A stretch of 64,000 nucleotides of DNA, from the NCBI RefSeq assembly GCF_003597395.2, contig NC_133770.1, positions 92,082,574 through 92,146,573 of the forward strand, read 5' to 3'. The position numbers and the translations under genes are program-made. How positions within the stretch are numbered: position 1 is the stretch's first letter; the number at the start of each line of letters is the position of its first letter. The notes below the pieces were generated by a model. It saw nothing but the letters and a program-made list of their open reading frames with translations. It was not told where the DNA came from and made no database searches. The stretch comes from Chelonoidis abingdonii. Taxonomy: Eukaryota; Chordata; Testudines; Testudinidae. Below are positions 1-27,864 of this stretch, one piece after another.

Positions 1-300
1 GGGTACTCGACCCCCCAGGCTCCACCTCCTCTCCACCTCTGCCCCATCTCTTCCCACCCAGTTCCGCCCCCTTCCCCCAATCACGCCATGTCCTCGTTCC
101 TACCCCCTCACCCTCCTTCCAGAGCCTTCTGAATGCTGCACAACAGCTGATTGTGGCAGGCGGGAGGCACTGGGGCTGTTGGGGGGGGAGCTGATCCAGG
201 GGCTGCCAGTGGGTGCTCAGCACCCACCACTTTTCCCCATGGGCGCTCCAGCCCCAGAGCACCCATGGAGTCAGTGCCTATGCCCAATTTCTTCTGTTAG
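1..300. repeat. GC-rich repeat tail, probable hAT-like element end
   Basis: C-rich sequence leads into a segment with GTGCTCAGCACCCACCA and GAGCACCCATGGAGTCAGTG. This resembles the ends of an abundant reptile DNA-transposon family. Its left border is outside the window and no target duplication can be tested. Confidence 0.35.
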
Positions 301-1925
301 AGTTTTGATATTTGGCACCTTTGAAGATAGTCACTTAAATCCATATATACGTCACTTTTATTAAGAAGCCTAAGTTAGGCACCTAAAGTCAGTTTAAAAC
401 CTGAGCTCTGATTTTTTTCGAGTCACTCTAATTTGTTTTCATGCTTGTTTGGTTTTTATATATATACGTTTTTAGAAATGAGAGCATCCAATCTGTAATC
501 AAATGTTGCCATTCAAAATCCAGCACCACCGTGTAATAGCTGCAGGAGACCTGACTGTCGTCAGAGTGGTAGCTTACCATAGTTGCACTGGGACTACTCA
601 CTGCTTTGAGTTAGGCATATGCTCAAGTATCCTGCTGAATCGGGCCTAGGTAAGGAGAAAGTCATGATTTATAGTTATGCAAAGACCTTGAGAGTTTTGT
701 GAGAGAGACTGCAAAGTGCCTTACAAATACAGCTGAGTGAATAATTCAGAATGACTCCTTCAGCCTTTTTTCCCCCCTTACAAAATAACCATGATCTCTG
801 TTTCTTGGAATGTATTTATTATTCAAATATATGTGCTGGATATTTTTTAGAAAAATGTACTCTGTGTGGGTTGATCACATATAATTACAGTTTGAGCCAC
901 ATTGCTTACTTGTTGTTGTGCAGATAAGTCACCTTGTATTGTTTCTCTTTTGTGACTAGATGAGCAAGTGAGCACTTTAATGTGCATTTTTACATGTGTA
1001 AATTTAAAGTTCAGTTTCTTCAAATACTTATTCATCCAGCTTCGAAAATTATGAATATTTGTGCCAATAAATCTTAAGTATTCAAATGCTTATGAAAGAC
1101 AAATGAGGTGGCCCAAGCAAATTTATTTTAAAATTCATGTGAATAGTACTGGACACTTTTTTGCTGCATTCACTCAGCATTATTTGCATTATTAAACACA
1201 TCAGTTTGAGGTAAGTTAAATATTCACTCGATTAGAAACCAGGTCACAAAGAGGTTAAGTGTCTTGCACAAGGTCAACAGAGAACCCGTGACAGAACTTG
1301 CAACTGAACTCAGAACTGGAGCCCAGTCGTGGATTTTAACCACAAAACAGTACACCTCCAATAGGTTAAACATACAGACACAATAATTTCAAATAGTCTG
1401 TTTGCCCTAATCTTATGTGCTGGAGATTGCTGAACTTGGAAAGTACTGTATCCACTGCACCCCCAAAAATGGGGAAATTAAGTCTTTTTATGAAACTATT
1501 GGACTGAATTAAACTGATAAAATAGGCTCTGAGAGGTTAATGAGCTTTGGGACCTGGAAAGCAGTCTTTCTTATCGGAGACTAAATAGGTGTGGAGCAGT
1601 CACAGGATTAATAAATTATCTTAATCTACTTTTACTTACAACTCTTGCAGAACAGAAATGGTATTTAATAGCAAAACCATCCTAATCTGAGCTATCACAG
1701 CAAGGCTAAGAAACAAGGCTTTCTAGCAGCTTTGGGGGAAATTCTCAGAGTTCCTCTTTCTACCATGGCCAGATGTGTTCTCTGCACAATTCCCTGAGTT
1801 GTAATTGTTAACTCATACCTCAGAAAAGGTCTGAGGCTAAAGCTCCTCTCGAAACACCCTTTAGCTCCCCTTTAAGCTCTGCATACATGCTGAAAATCTC
1901 TGCAGGTTTGGGAGTGTCTGTACAC
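301..1925. other. no recognised feature
   Basis: AT-rich DNA with only short chance ORFs. I saw no convincing exon, known repeat end or RNA gene. It is presumably an intron of the ITPRID gene or its upstream flank. Confidence 0.4.
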
Positions 1926-1926
1926 T

Positions 1927-2231
1927 AGGGGCTTGTCTATACTTATGCCTAAATCAGCACTGCTGCAATTGATGCAGCGCTGTCGATTTCGGTGGGTCTG
2001 GTGAAGACAAGCTAAGTCGATGGCAGTGCACTCTCTCATTGACGTCTATACTCTAGCTCCCTGAGGAGCATAAGGTAAGTCGGCGGGAAAGCATCTGCCA
2101 TCAACACAGTGCGGTGTTGATATCAGTGCAAGTCAACCTAAGTTATGTTGACTTCAGTTATGTAACTTATAAAACTGAAGTAGCATAATTTAGGTCAACT
2201 TACCATCAACTTTAGTGTAGACCAGCCCTAG
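1927..2231. mobile_element. miniature inverted-repeat element
   Basis: The start AGGGGCTTGTCTATACTTA and the end TTTAGTGTAGACCAGCCCTA are imperfect inverted complements. The interior has internal symmetry (GCAGCGCTGTCGATTTC) and no coding capacity. This layout is common to reptile DNA-transposon miniatures. No clear target duplication was seen. Confidence 0.5.
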
Positions 2232-2829
2232 GAGAATGACCATTGCTGGCAACAACTTGTGCCCTTTGGGTGACCTTCAACCATTGTTGAGAAAGTTTAA
2301 TGTGGAATGGGCCAAATTATCTTGACTACTCAATCTGTATGCTTGAGAGAAACCTGGTGTACTGAGTAATTCTGATTTAAGGGGCTATCAAAGTGTCCTA
2401 GTGTAGGCCAGCAATATTATATATGATAAAGGAGAACGTATTGAAATGCTAACAGCTTGGTTACAGTGGTAGCCACTAAATACTTTTACAGTTATCATTG
2501 GCAAGAAAGTTAGTTACCACAGTGTTCATAGGAAGTAAAATCCACTGCTGTGCAGAGAGCCAGCATAAGGCATATCCTCAACTGAGGGCTCACTTATCAG
2601 CCCTGTTTTGAAGGTTGAAGTGGAGATGAAGTGGTGCATATGCCTAGAGTTGACCCTCAGCACAGGGACCAAAGGGTGGACATTCTCCAAGTGCTCACTC
2701 AAGTGTAAAGGTGTTAAACTATGTCTACAGTAAGTGCTAAGTGATGTTTCACATGGAGTCAGCTACCTCGTAATAGTTACTTAAAGCAAATGCAATTTTA
2801 GGTTACATTAGCAGAAGCATAGCCTGCAA
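2232..2829. other. no recognised feature
   Basis: Intronic or intergenic sequence between a miniature element and a CR1 tail. Nothing in it could be assigned. Confidence 0.4.
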
Positions 2830-3376
2830 GTCACTGGAGGTGATAGTACCACTCTACTCAATACTTGTTAGGCCTGACCAGGAGTATTGTGTTGAATTTT
2901 GGTCACCAAGGTATAGAAAGGATGTAGAGAAACAGGAAAGGATCCAGAGGTGAGTGATAAAGATGATCAAAGGGATGGAGCCATAAGAGCAAAGGCTGAA
3001 GGAACTGGGTATGTTTAGTTTGGAAAAGAGGAGATTGAGGGGGGATATGATAGTGGTCTTCAAATACTTGAAAGTCTTCCATAAGAAAGATGGAGAAAAG
3101 TTTGTTCTCTTGCCACAGAGGGCGGTACAAGAGGTAATGGGTTCAAACTATGGCACAACAAATTTAGTTTAAATCTCATGAAAAATTTCCTAACTGTAAG
3201 AACAGTAGGACAATGAAACAGACTGCCCAGGGAAGTCATGGAAGTTCCTTCACTGGAAGTTTTCAAAAGGAGGCTGTATACTTATCTGTCTTGGATGTCT
3301 TTTAGACACAACAAATCCTGCATCTTGGCAGAGGTAACCCTTGCGGTCCCTTCTAGCCCCATGGTTCTATGATTCT
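2830..3376 (+). mobile_element. CR1 LINE, 5'-truncated 3' end
   Basis: Conceptual translation on + gives the familiar end of the CR1 reverse-transcriptase protein ([38 protein letters not shown]) with several stops and frameshifts. The copy ends in TTCTATGATTCT, a typical CR1 3' terminus. Only the last 0.55 kb remains, as expected from 5'-truncated insertion. Confidence 0.85.
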
Positions 3377-5403
3377 AACTTTTTTTTTCACCTTTTACCA
3401 AGCCCACAGACTGCAAAGCAACCCCTCTTCCCCAAAACAGTAATGCATCCCAGTTCTCCCAAATGCAAGATATGTAAGTTAAAATGGTTTGGAAATGGTT
3501 CAGTAATCTCTTTTAAAAAAAAAAGTCCGTCCTCAGTTTGAGCCTGTACCCTGAGTTTCATATACAGATTTTATGTAGCCTTGTCATAGGCAGACTCTCA
3601 CTGAAGAAAAAGAGATATTGGCCTGACTGAAAGCAAAGGAAAAACCTGAGTAGCTGACCAAGAAGAGAGAAAGTCTCATCTTTTCAAAATTTTCTGTCTT
3701 TACTTATAGAACTTCTGCAATAAGTATGTCACTTCAGTGATTTGATGTAACCTGACCTGAACATGCAGTTTTTTCCTCCCCACACCCTATTCTGTCCTAA
3801 ACAAGGCATGGGTACTTTCAAACTACAGTTCTAAAGAGTTTTTATTTAAATAAACTACAAAACAGTAGAAGACGGAATCTGAACTCAAAATGGACATTAA
3901 TGCTTTGTCTATATCACAGTTTGTAACCACTTAGTTATGTGGTTGGCTCTGTCTCCACACCCAACATAGTTAATACATTGTTTGGAAATCATGGCAGCTA
4001 GGCATGTGTAACCCTTGCCTACAGTCTTTCTGTAGTTAGGTTGTAATGCTGTATTTTGATCTGTAGACAGCTCAACCAGTCTTCTATCCTCCTCTTGTGC
4101 ATTGAAGTTATCCCACAGTGCATTGCTTCACATCTGGCTGGTGCATCTTGTGTGCACGCCTTTCAGGGACTCTTAGATTTTTCATAGATACAAACAAGGG
4201 TAGGTAGCATAGTAAGTGGTGATGTGCAAACATAATTGAGTATTTGATGGCTGTGCTGTGGAAAAAGTACTGGGTGGATGCAACTCAATGCAATCTGTTG
4301 GAAATTGGGTCATACAAGAGTGTGATGACATGGTTACAACAAACTTGGTAGATGGGGGGGGATAAAAGGTCTAATCTTCTATTAATTTTCAGAAGATTTC
4401 TCCATGTAACGCCCAATAGCAATGAGTTGCCTATAAAACCTGCATGCAACAGCAGAAGAATAAACATCTTAATAACCACCACTCCCAAACAAATACAGGT
4501 AACATGAACTAATATGTTCTTCTAACAGCAGTGTGAATTTCCAAACTTACAGTAGACTGACCCTATCTGAGATAGGGAGTCTTTCTCATATAAGACATCA
4601 GTTTGAGTCGAATGCAGATTGGGAATACAGCAATTGAAAAATTACTACATTTAAAAATGATGTTCTGCTTTTGTTTCTTTATTGGTAAATGTGAATGGAT
4701 GTAGGACAGCAGAATACATCGTCAGCAGCAGCTGGCTAAGGTGCAAAGAGTGATTGAAACATCTTGTAAAAAAAAGTTTAGAGAAGTGGTGGAATATTTT
4801 TCTCATGGGAGAAGTTGAACTGTGATTTGGAGACCACCCATAAAACAGAAATTTGGGAGCAATCTTGATGCAAATTGTTGATAGTGCAAGATACAAGCTG
4901 GCAATTCCCATCAGAAATGAGGCAACAACTGCTGAATTGACAGTTTATCTGCTGGTGACAAGAAGACAGATACTACAATTTATGAATTTGTAATATTTAA
5001 CCAATGGTCTGGTCTTGATTTTACAATTGCCTTCATTTACAAATGTTTTCCACCCTTTATTAGTTCAAGCATCAAAATGGAATACATGTAACACATTTCA
5101 TTATAGGCTATTTGTGTTCCTGCTTTTTATGTTTCTTAATGAACAAAAATGACTGTTGATTGTTCTTGTCCTGGCTTTTCGGATAGTGATTTAACCCTTA
5201 GCTAACTAGCTTTACATGCAAAGGGATGAAAATGGTTGATTTCCACAGGTTGCGGGAAGTGGTGTGTTAGACAGAAGGGAGGATTATGTGGCTGTTGGGA
5301 GGGTAGGCTGGATCCGAATTGTTGCCTGGAGTAAGTCCAGAATGACTCCACTCCTGGGAACCCCATTCTGCCTTGGCATTCAATCCTACTTTGACTTAAG
5401 AAT
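3377..5403. other. no confident feature
   Basis: Includes a stretch near 3,900-4,030 that begins TTTGTCTATATCACAGTTTG, which may be an old miniature element. No exon or clear repeat end is supported elsewhere. Confidence 0.35.
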
Positions 5404-7010
5404 AAGAACATAAGAATGGCCCTACTGGGTCAGACCACGGATCCATCTAGCCCAGTATCCTGTCTTCTGACAGTGGCCAGTGTCAGGTGCCCCAGAAGGA
5501 ATGAACAGAACAAGTAATCATCAAGTGATCCATCCCCTGTCGCTCATTCCCAGCTTCTGGCAAACAGAGGCTAGGGATAGCATCCCTGCCCACCCTGGCT
5601 AATAGCCTTTGATGGACCTATCCTCCATGACTTTATCTAGTTCTTTTTTGAACCCTGTTATGGTCTTGGCCTTCACAACATCCTCTGGCAAGGAGTTCCA
5701 CAGGTTGACTGTGCATTGTATGAAGAAATACTTCCTTTTATTTGTTTTAAACCTTCTACCTATTAATTTCATTTGCTGACCCCTAGTTTTTGTGTTATGA
5801 GAAGGAGTAAACAACACTTCCTTATCTACTTCCCCTATACCAGTCATGATTTTATAGACCTCAATCATATCGCCCTTTAGCCTTCTCTTTTCCAAGCTGA
5901 AAAGTCCCAGTCTTATTAATCTCTCCTCATATGGAAGCCGTTCCATGTCCCTAATAATTTTTGTTGCCTTTTTCTGCACCTTTTCCAATTCCAATATATC
6001 TTTTTTGAAATGGGGTGATCACATCTGCACACAGTATTCAGGATGTGGGTGTACCATGGATTTATATAGAGACAACATGATATTTTCTGTCCTATTATCT
6101 ATCCCTTTTTTAATTATTCCCAGCATTCTGTTCACTTTTTTGACTGCCACTGCGCATTGAGTGGATGTTTTCAGAGAACTATTCACAATGACTCCAAGAT
6201 CTCTTTCTTGAGTGGTAACAGCTAATTTAGACTCCATCATTTTATATGTTTAGTTGGGAATATGCTTTCCAATGTGCATTACTTTGCATTTATCAACATT
6301 AAATTTCATCTGTCATTTTGTTGTCCAGTCACCCAGTTTTGAGAGTTCTTTTTGTATCTCTTTGCAGTCTGCCTGGGTCTTAACTATCTTTAGTAATGTT
6401 GTATCATCTGCAAATTCTGCTATCGCACTGTTTACCTCTTTTTCCAGATCATTTATGAATATGTTGAATAAGACTGGTCCCAGAACAGACCCCTGGGAGA
6501 CACCACTGTTTATCTCTCTCCACTCTGAAAACTGACCATTTATACCTACCCTTTGTTTCCTATCTTATCCAGTTACCAATCCATGAGAGCACCTCCCCTC
6601 TTATCCTGTGGCAGCTTACTTTGCATAAAAGCCTTTGGTTAGGGACCGTGTCAAAGGCTTTCTGAAAATCTAAGTACACTATATCCACTGGATCCCCTTG
6701 GTCCACATGCTTGTTGACCCCCCTCAAAGAATTCTAGTAAGGCATGATTTCCCTTTACTAAAATCATGTTGACTCATCCTCAACAAATTATGTTCATCTA
6801 TATGTCTGACAATATTGTTCTTTATTATAGTTTCAACCAGTTTGCCTGGTACTGAAGTCAGGTTTACAGGCCTGTAATTGCCAGGCTCACCTCTTGAGCC
6901 CTTTTTAAAAATTGATGTCACATTAGCTATCCTTCAGTCATCTGGTACAGAAGCTGATTTAAATGATAGGTTACAGACAACAGTTAATGGTTCTGCAATT
7001 TCATGTTTGA
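5404..7010 (-). mobile_element. CR1-type LINE, 5'-truncated, with RT remnants
   Basis: On the minus strand the element runs from about 7010 to its 3' end at 5404, where the + strand begins AAGAACATAAGAATGGCC. RT-domain pieces are visible at 6921-6724 (NYRPVNLTSVPGKLVE). A 131-codon open C-terminal segment lies at 5994-5599 ([30 protein letters not shown]). Frames are broken between these pieces. It belongs to the CR1/L3 group of non-LTR retrotransposons and is inactive. Confidence 0.85.
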
Positions 7011-23739
<16,729 letters not shown>

Positions 23740-25209
23740 TGACATAGCAGAATGAAGAGATTGAAGGCAGACTGACAACTGTGGACTTTTTTAAAAAAGA
23801 ATAGTTGTGACTTCTTCCTACAACAAACACTTTAAAGCATCTAAGTCTTTACAAAAACAGAATGAAACAGCTGTCATTTGCAGCAAGGCATTCTACATAT
23901 TTTTGCAGCTCATGGACTGCAGGAAGGAAAGGAAACCATTTTAAGGGGTTATCTCGATGAGGGTGCCACGTATTCTGCTGTTCTGTGGTCATAGGCAAAA
24001 GGCCTGTAGTAAATTCTATCATTTGGCACAGTATTAGACGCCAGATTGTAAATTGTTATTTCAAAAAAACAGTTGAGCCCTCATAGTTGTGAAGAAAATC
24101 TTGGAAACGTGACCCAAGTAAACTGATGCTGCACTGTCTTCCTGTACCTGCACCCAGCCTGAGAAAATAACTTGGAAAGGTATTAACTGTATAACTGCTG
24201 GTCATTTGAGTGAAGCATCTAGCTAACATTAATCGTCAACCCCAAAGTGCCTCCCACACTTTCCCTACCAGCCTCTAAAACCTCTATCTTCTCCCTGACA
24301 ACTTCTATGATGGATTTATCTAACGTCACTGTAAAAATCTGCAGCACAATGACAATGTGTGGACAGCATACAATGTAGATTGAACTGAGTACCAAAATAT
24401 ATAACACAGTGAATATCATCCTGATTATATTAGTCATTTTCATATTTAATTCATAGAAACCTGATTTTAAAATAATATAACTGAAACCACTGCAAAAAAA
24501 ACCGGCAGAACCCAAGAAGGCTGCAGGATCCAGAACCACTGCCTCAGCATTCTGGTCCAGTTTGCTGTGGAATACACAGGGCTTTGATCTAGACACAGGT
24601 ACCTCTGGTTCTACCAGCTGTGTATGGGATGGCAGTACATAAAGTGTTCAATATTAGAGACATGGTATTTTGTATGACTGCTTTTTAGCTTAGTGCTTTA
24701 CATCTACAAGGATTGCCAGACATCTAACCATTTGTTTAACACTATGAAGGTGTTTTTGTGTCATTTAGGCCTTCATCTTTCAAGTCTTTACCCAATGGAA
24801 GCGCAAGTGAAGGCATCATTTCCTCACCAGTAAGATTAAGTTCTGAATGGTAGTAAAGATCCATTTCTCTCCCCTTACAGTGCAGAAGGTAACAAGCAAG
24901 CAGGGCAAGGCTGTCATTGGCTTAAGCAAAAGCCTCAACAAGTTAATGGGGTGTTTATTTAAGTACTCCTGTTATAGGGTAAACTTCATCTCTCTGCAGA
25001 TGGCCAGCATGGGACCTGTGCACCGCTTACACTCTATTTGAAGGCATAAGAGGGACTTTAAAAAGGTGCCCTGGACTTGTAGCCCTCTGCATAGGGGTGA
25101 ATTTCACCTGCCAGTTAGAAGGCAGGAGTAACCTGTCACAACCACACCCTTTAAAATATCTGTGTGTGCTCCCCTCACTCATCATTTTTTACTTTACATT
25201 GACATGTTC
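23740..25209 (+). other. presumed 3'UTR and flanking DNA of the ITPRID gene
   Basis: This is non-repetitive AT-rich sequence after the stop codon. I found no canonical AATAAA by eye between 23,740 and about 24,240; AGTAAA near 24,116 and AATATA near 24,393 are variant hexamers only. The true polyadenylation site is therefore unresolved. A 125-codon minus-strand ORF (24219-24596) overlaps it and is treated separately. Confidence 0.4.
24219..24596 (-). CDS. unassigned 125-codon ORF with hydrophobic segments
   Basis: This minus-strand ORF lies in the presumed 3' flank of the ITPRID gene. It has two hydrophobic runs that could span a membrane (FLGSAGFFCSGFSYIIL and MIFTVLYILVLSSIYIV) and an acidic/basic tail. 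I do not recognise the family. No splice context or repeat identity supports it, so it could be a chance ORF or part of a decayed gene. Confidence 0.15.
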   Translation of the reverse strand: MSRSKPCVFHSKLDQNAEAVVLDPAAFLGSAGFFCSGFSYIILKSGFYELNMKMTNIIRMIFTVLYILVLSSIYIVCCPHIVIVLQIFTVTLDKSIIEVVREKIEVLEAGRESVGGTLGLTINVS

Positions 25210-25439
25210 CACCCTCTGAGGGTGAGGCTATGTCCTGCTTTGGACGGGACAGTCCCCTTTTTAAGCCCTGTCCCAGTTGTCCTGACTTTTTTGGCAAAGG
25301 GAGTATTTGTCCCATTTGCTCGGGCTGACTTCATCAGCTGGCAAAAGCAAATAGGCCAAATGCCCATTTTTGTCAAAAGGCGAGGTGCGGCGCAGAGGAA
25401 CGTGAGGGGGGGCGAGAAGTGGTGGTGCCAGCACCATGT

Positions 25440-27775
25440 AGCGGGGAGAGGCTGGGTTTGCACAGGGAGGGTGAGGGGTAAGGCAGGGCCGTGAGGATAA
25501 GAGAACCCAGTCTTGTGTGCATGGAGGGGGACAGAGCAGGCAGAGCTCAGGTGAGCTGCAACCCTCAGCCTCACGTGGGGGAGGAGGATATATATAGCTT
25601 GTGCAAACTGTGACCCCCCAGTTGTGAGTGGGAGAGGCAGACAGGCAGGTTTCAGGAGAGCAGCATCCCAAGTCCCATGTGGAGGCGGGGTGTAGGCAGA
25701 GTTTGGGCAAGCGGTGACCCCAGCCTGATGTGGAGGGGGGAAGGGGCAGGCAGGACTTGGGGAAGCAGCCACCCCAGCCTCGCACACAGGGTGTCAGGCA
25801 GGGCTCTAGTGAGTGGCAACCCCAGCCCCACTCAGGAAAGGAAGGGTAGGAAGGGTTCAAGTGAGCCTGACCTCAGCCTTGAGTGGGGGAGAGGGCAGTT
25901 GCAGGCAGGGTTTGGGTGAGCAGCCACCCCCACCTCATATACCAGAGTGGGGGGCGGCGGCAGGCAGGGCTGGGGGGAGAAGTGACCCCAGTGTCATGCA
26001 GGGGAGAGGAACGGGGCAGGCATGGCTTGGACGAACAGTGACCCCCAGCTTTGCACGGGGAGGTGGGGGGTGCTGCAGGCAGGGCTCAGGCTAGCAGCGA
26101 CCACAGCCTCACGCTGAGCGGGACAGCAAGGGCTCAGACAAGCAGTGACCCCAGCCTCGTGCGAGGGAGGGAGCAGGTAGAGTTGCCAAGTTTATAATCA
26201 CACAAAATTGAACACCCCTGCCCTGGCCCTCTCCCCAAGGCCCCACCTCTTCTCTGAGACTCCAGCCCCCTCCCGCTGTTCCTCATTCTCCCCCACCCTC
26301 ATGCACTTTCACCAGGCTGGGGCAGGCGGTTGCGGTGTGGGGTGGGGGATGGGGATGCGGTCTCTGGCTGGTGGTGCAGCCAGAAATCAGGGTTCAGGAT
26401 GGGGGAGAAGGCCCTGGGCTGGGGCAGGGGATTGGGGTATGGGGGAGTGAGGTCTCTGGCTGTGGAGTGCAGGCACTGAAGTGGGGTTGGGGATGAGATG
26501 TTTGGGATGCAGGAAGGGGCTACGGGCTTGGGCTGAGGGGTTCGGAGTGGGGGGGCAGGCTTTGGCTAGGTGTGTAGGCTCTGAGGTGGGGCCAGGGAAG
26601 AGGGGCTTGGGGTGTAGGAGCTCAGGGCTTGGGATGCGGACTCCAGAAAGAATTTGGGTGCAGGAGGGGACAGCAAGCTGGTGCAGGTTTTCAGGGTTAA
26701 TGCGGCTCTAGGAAGTGGCCGCCAGCTCCCTGCAGCCCCTAGGTGTATGGGCATCGAGGGAGGCTCCATGCACTGCTCCTGTGCCTGTAGGTGAAGCCCC
26801 ACAGCTCCCATTGGCTGCGGTTTCCAGCCAGTGGGGCAACACATGGCACCTTCCTTGCTACCCATGATCCTAGGCACTGCAAGGACCTGGTGGCCGCATC
26901 CAGGAGCTGCACAGAGCTAGGGAAAGCAGGGAACTTGCCTTAGCACCCACCCCCCAAAACAAACTTTTAACAGCCTGGTCAATGGAGCCGCTGGAGTCCC
27001 CTTTCAACTGGACTTTCTAGCCAAAACTGGATGCCTGGCAACCCTAAGGATGGGGCAGGCATGGGTTAGGTGAACAGTGATCCCCCAGCCTTGCATGAGG
27101 GCAGGGGTTCAGGAAGGGCTCAAGTGAACCATGATCCCAGCCTTGAGCGGGTGGTGGGGAACAGAGATACGCATGGCTCTGGTAAGCATTGACCCTAGCC
27201 TCACATAGGATTAGGAAGAGTTTGAATGCTCTGTGACGCTAGCCTCGAGCGGGGGTGGGGAGCAGGGGCAGGCATGACTGAGGCGAACAGCGACTCTCAG
27301 CCTCAAGGGGGGTTGGGAGGGAGGGCTCGGGTGAGCAACGACCCCCAATATCACATAGGGGCGAAGAGGCACAGCCAGGTAAGGAACAGGAAAGCACCCA
27401 CTCCAGGTGCACAGGGCGGGCAGTGGAGGGAGCGGCAACCTCACATGGGGGTGGGTGTTGCAGGCAGGGCTAACGAAACAGTGACCCCAGCCTCACATGG
27501 GGTGGGGCACAAAGGGTTCAGACAAGCAGTGTCATGCAGGGGATGGGGACAGGGGCAGGCATGGCTCTGGCAAGCAGCCACCCAAGTCTCGCGCAGGAAG
27601 AGGGGGATTGGACTGGCTCAGTCAAGCAGTGCCCCCAGCCTCACATGGTCTGGGCAGGAAGGGCAGAGACAAGCAGTAACCCCAAGCATTGACCCCAGCC
27701 TTGCATAGAAGTTCTTGGGTGAGCAGCAACCCCAGTCACACAAGGGCCAGGAAGGGTGAGGGGAGGGAGGCAGGT
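25440..27775. repeat. degenerate minisatellite, period about 52 bp
   Basis: Units resemble AGCAGTGACCCCAGCCTCAC followed by a GGGG-rich GGCAGGCAGGGCTC part. I counted about 12 units left of the nested element (to 26,177) and about 13 right of it (from 27,049), spaced 45-65 bp apart. The array accounts for the many G-rich ORFs here, none of which I believe is a gene. Confidence 0.7.
26178..27048. mobile_element. GC-rich terminal-inverted-repeat element, copy 2, nested in the minisatellite
   Basis: Starts TAGAGTTGCCAAGTTTATAA and ends GGATGCCTGGCAACCCTA. Its reverse complement aligns by eye with the start of copy 1 (TAGGGTYGCCA, then TTAAAAGTTTG). It splits the 52-bp array into two blocks, so it inserted after the array existed. 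Confidence 0.65.
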
Positions 27776-27864
27776 AGGGCTCAGGCCAACCCCCTGGTGG
27801 GAGAGGAGGGCTCAGGCCCCACCTAGTTTTCCCTTTGGGAAGTATGGTCACCCTACACCCTCTG

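Larger units (their letters stand above)
25219..27855. mobile_element. 2.6-kb terminal-inverted-repeat element filled by a minisatellite
   Basis: The left end AGGGTGAGGCTATGTCC and the right end AGTATGGTCACCCTA are inverted complements. The 9-bp direct repeat CACCCTCTG lies at 25210-25218 and 27856-27864. Unique-looking end segments (GGACGGGACAGTCCCC on the left, TTTTCCCTTTGGGAAG on the right) enclose a GC-rich tandem array. The structure fits a non-autonomous hAT-like DNA transposon whose interior has expanded. It contains a second element at 26178-27048. Confidence 0.65.

Noticed and set aside
25440..27775. CRISPR-like array
   Set aside because: The units are adjacent and degenerate with no unique spacers of constant length, and the genome is vertebrate.
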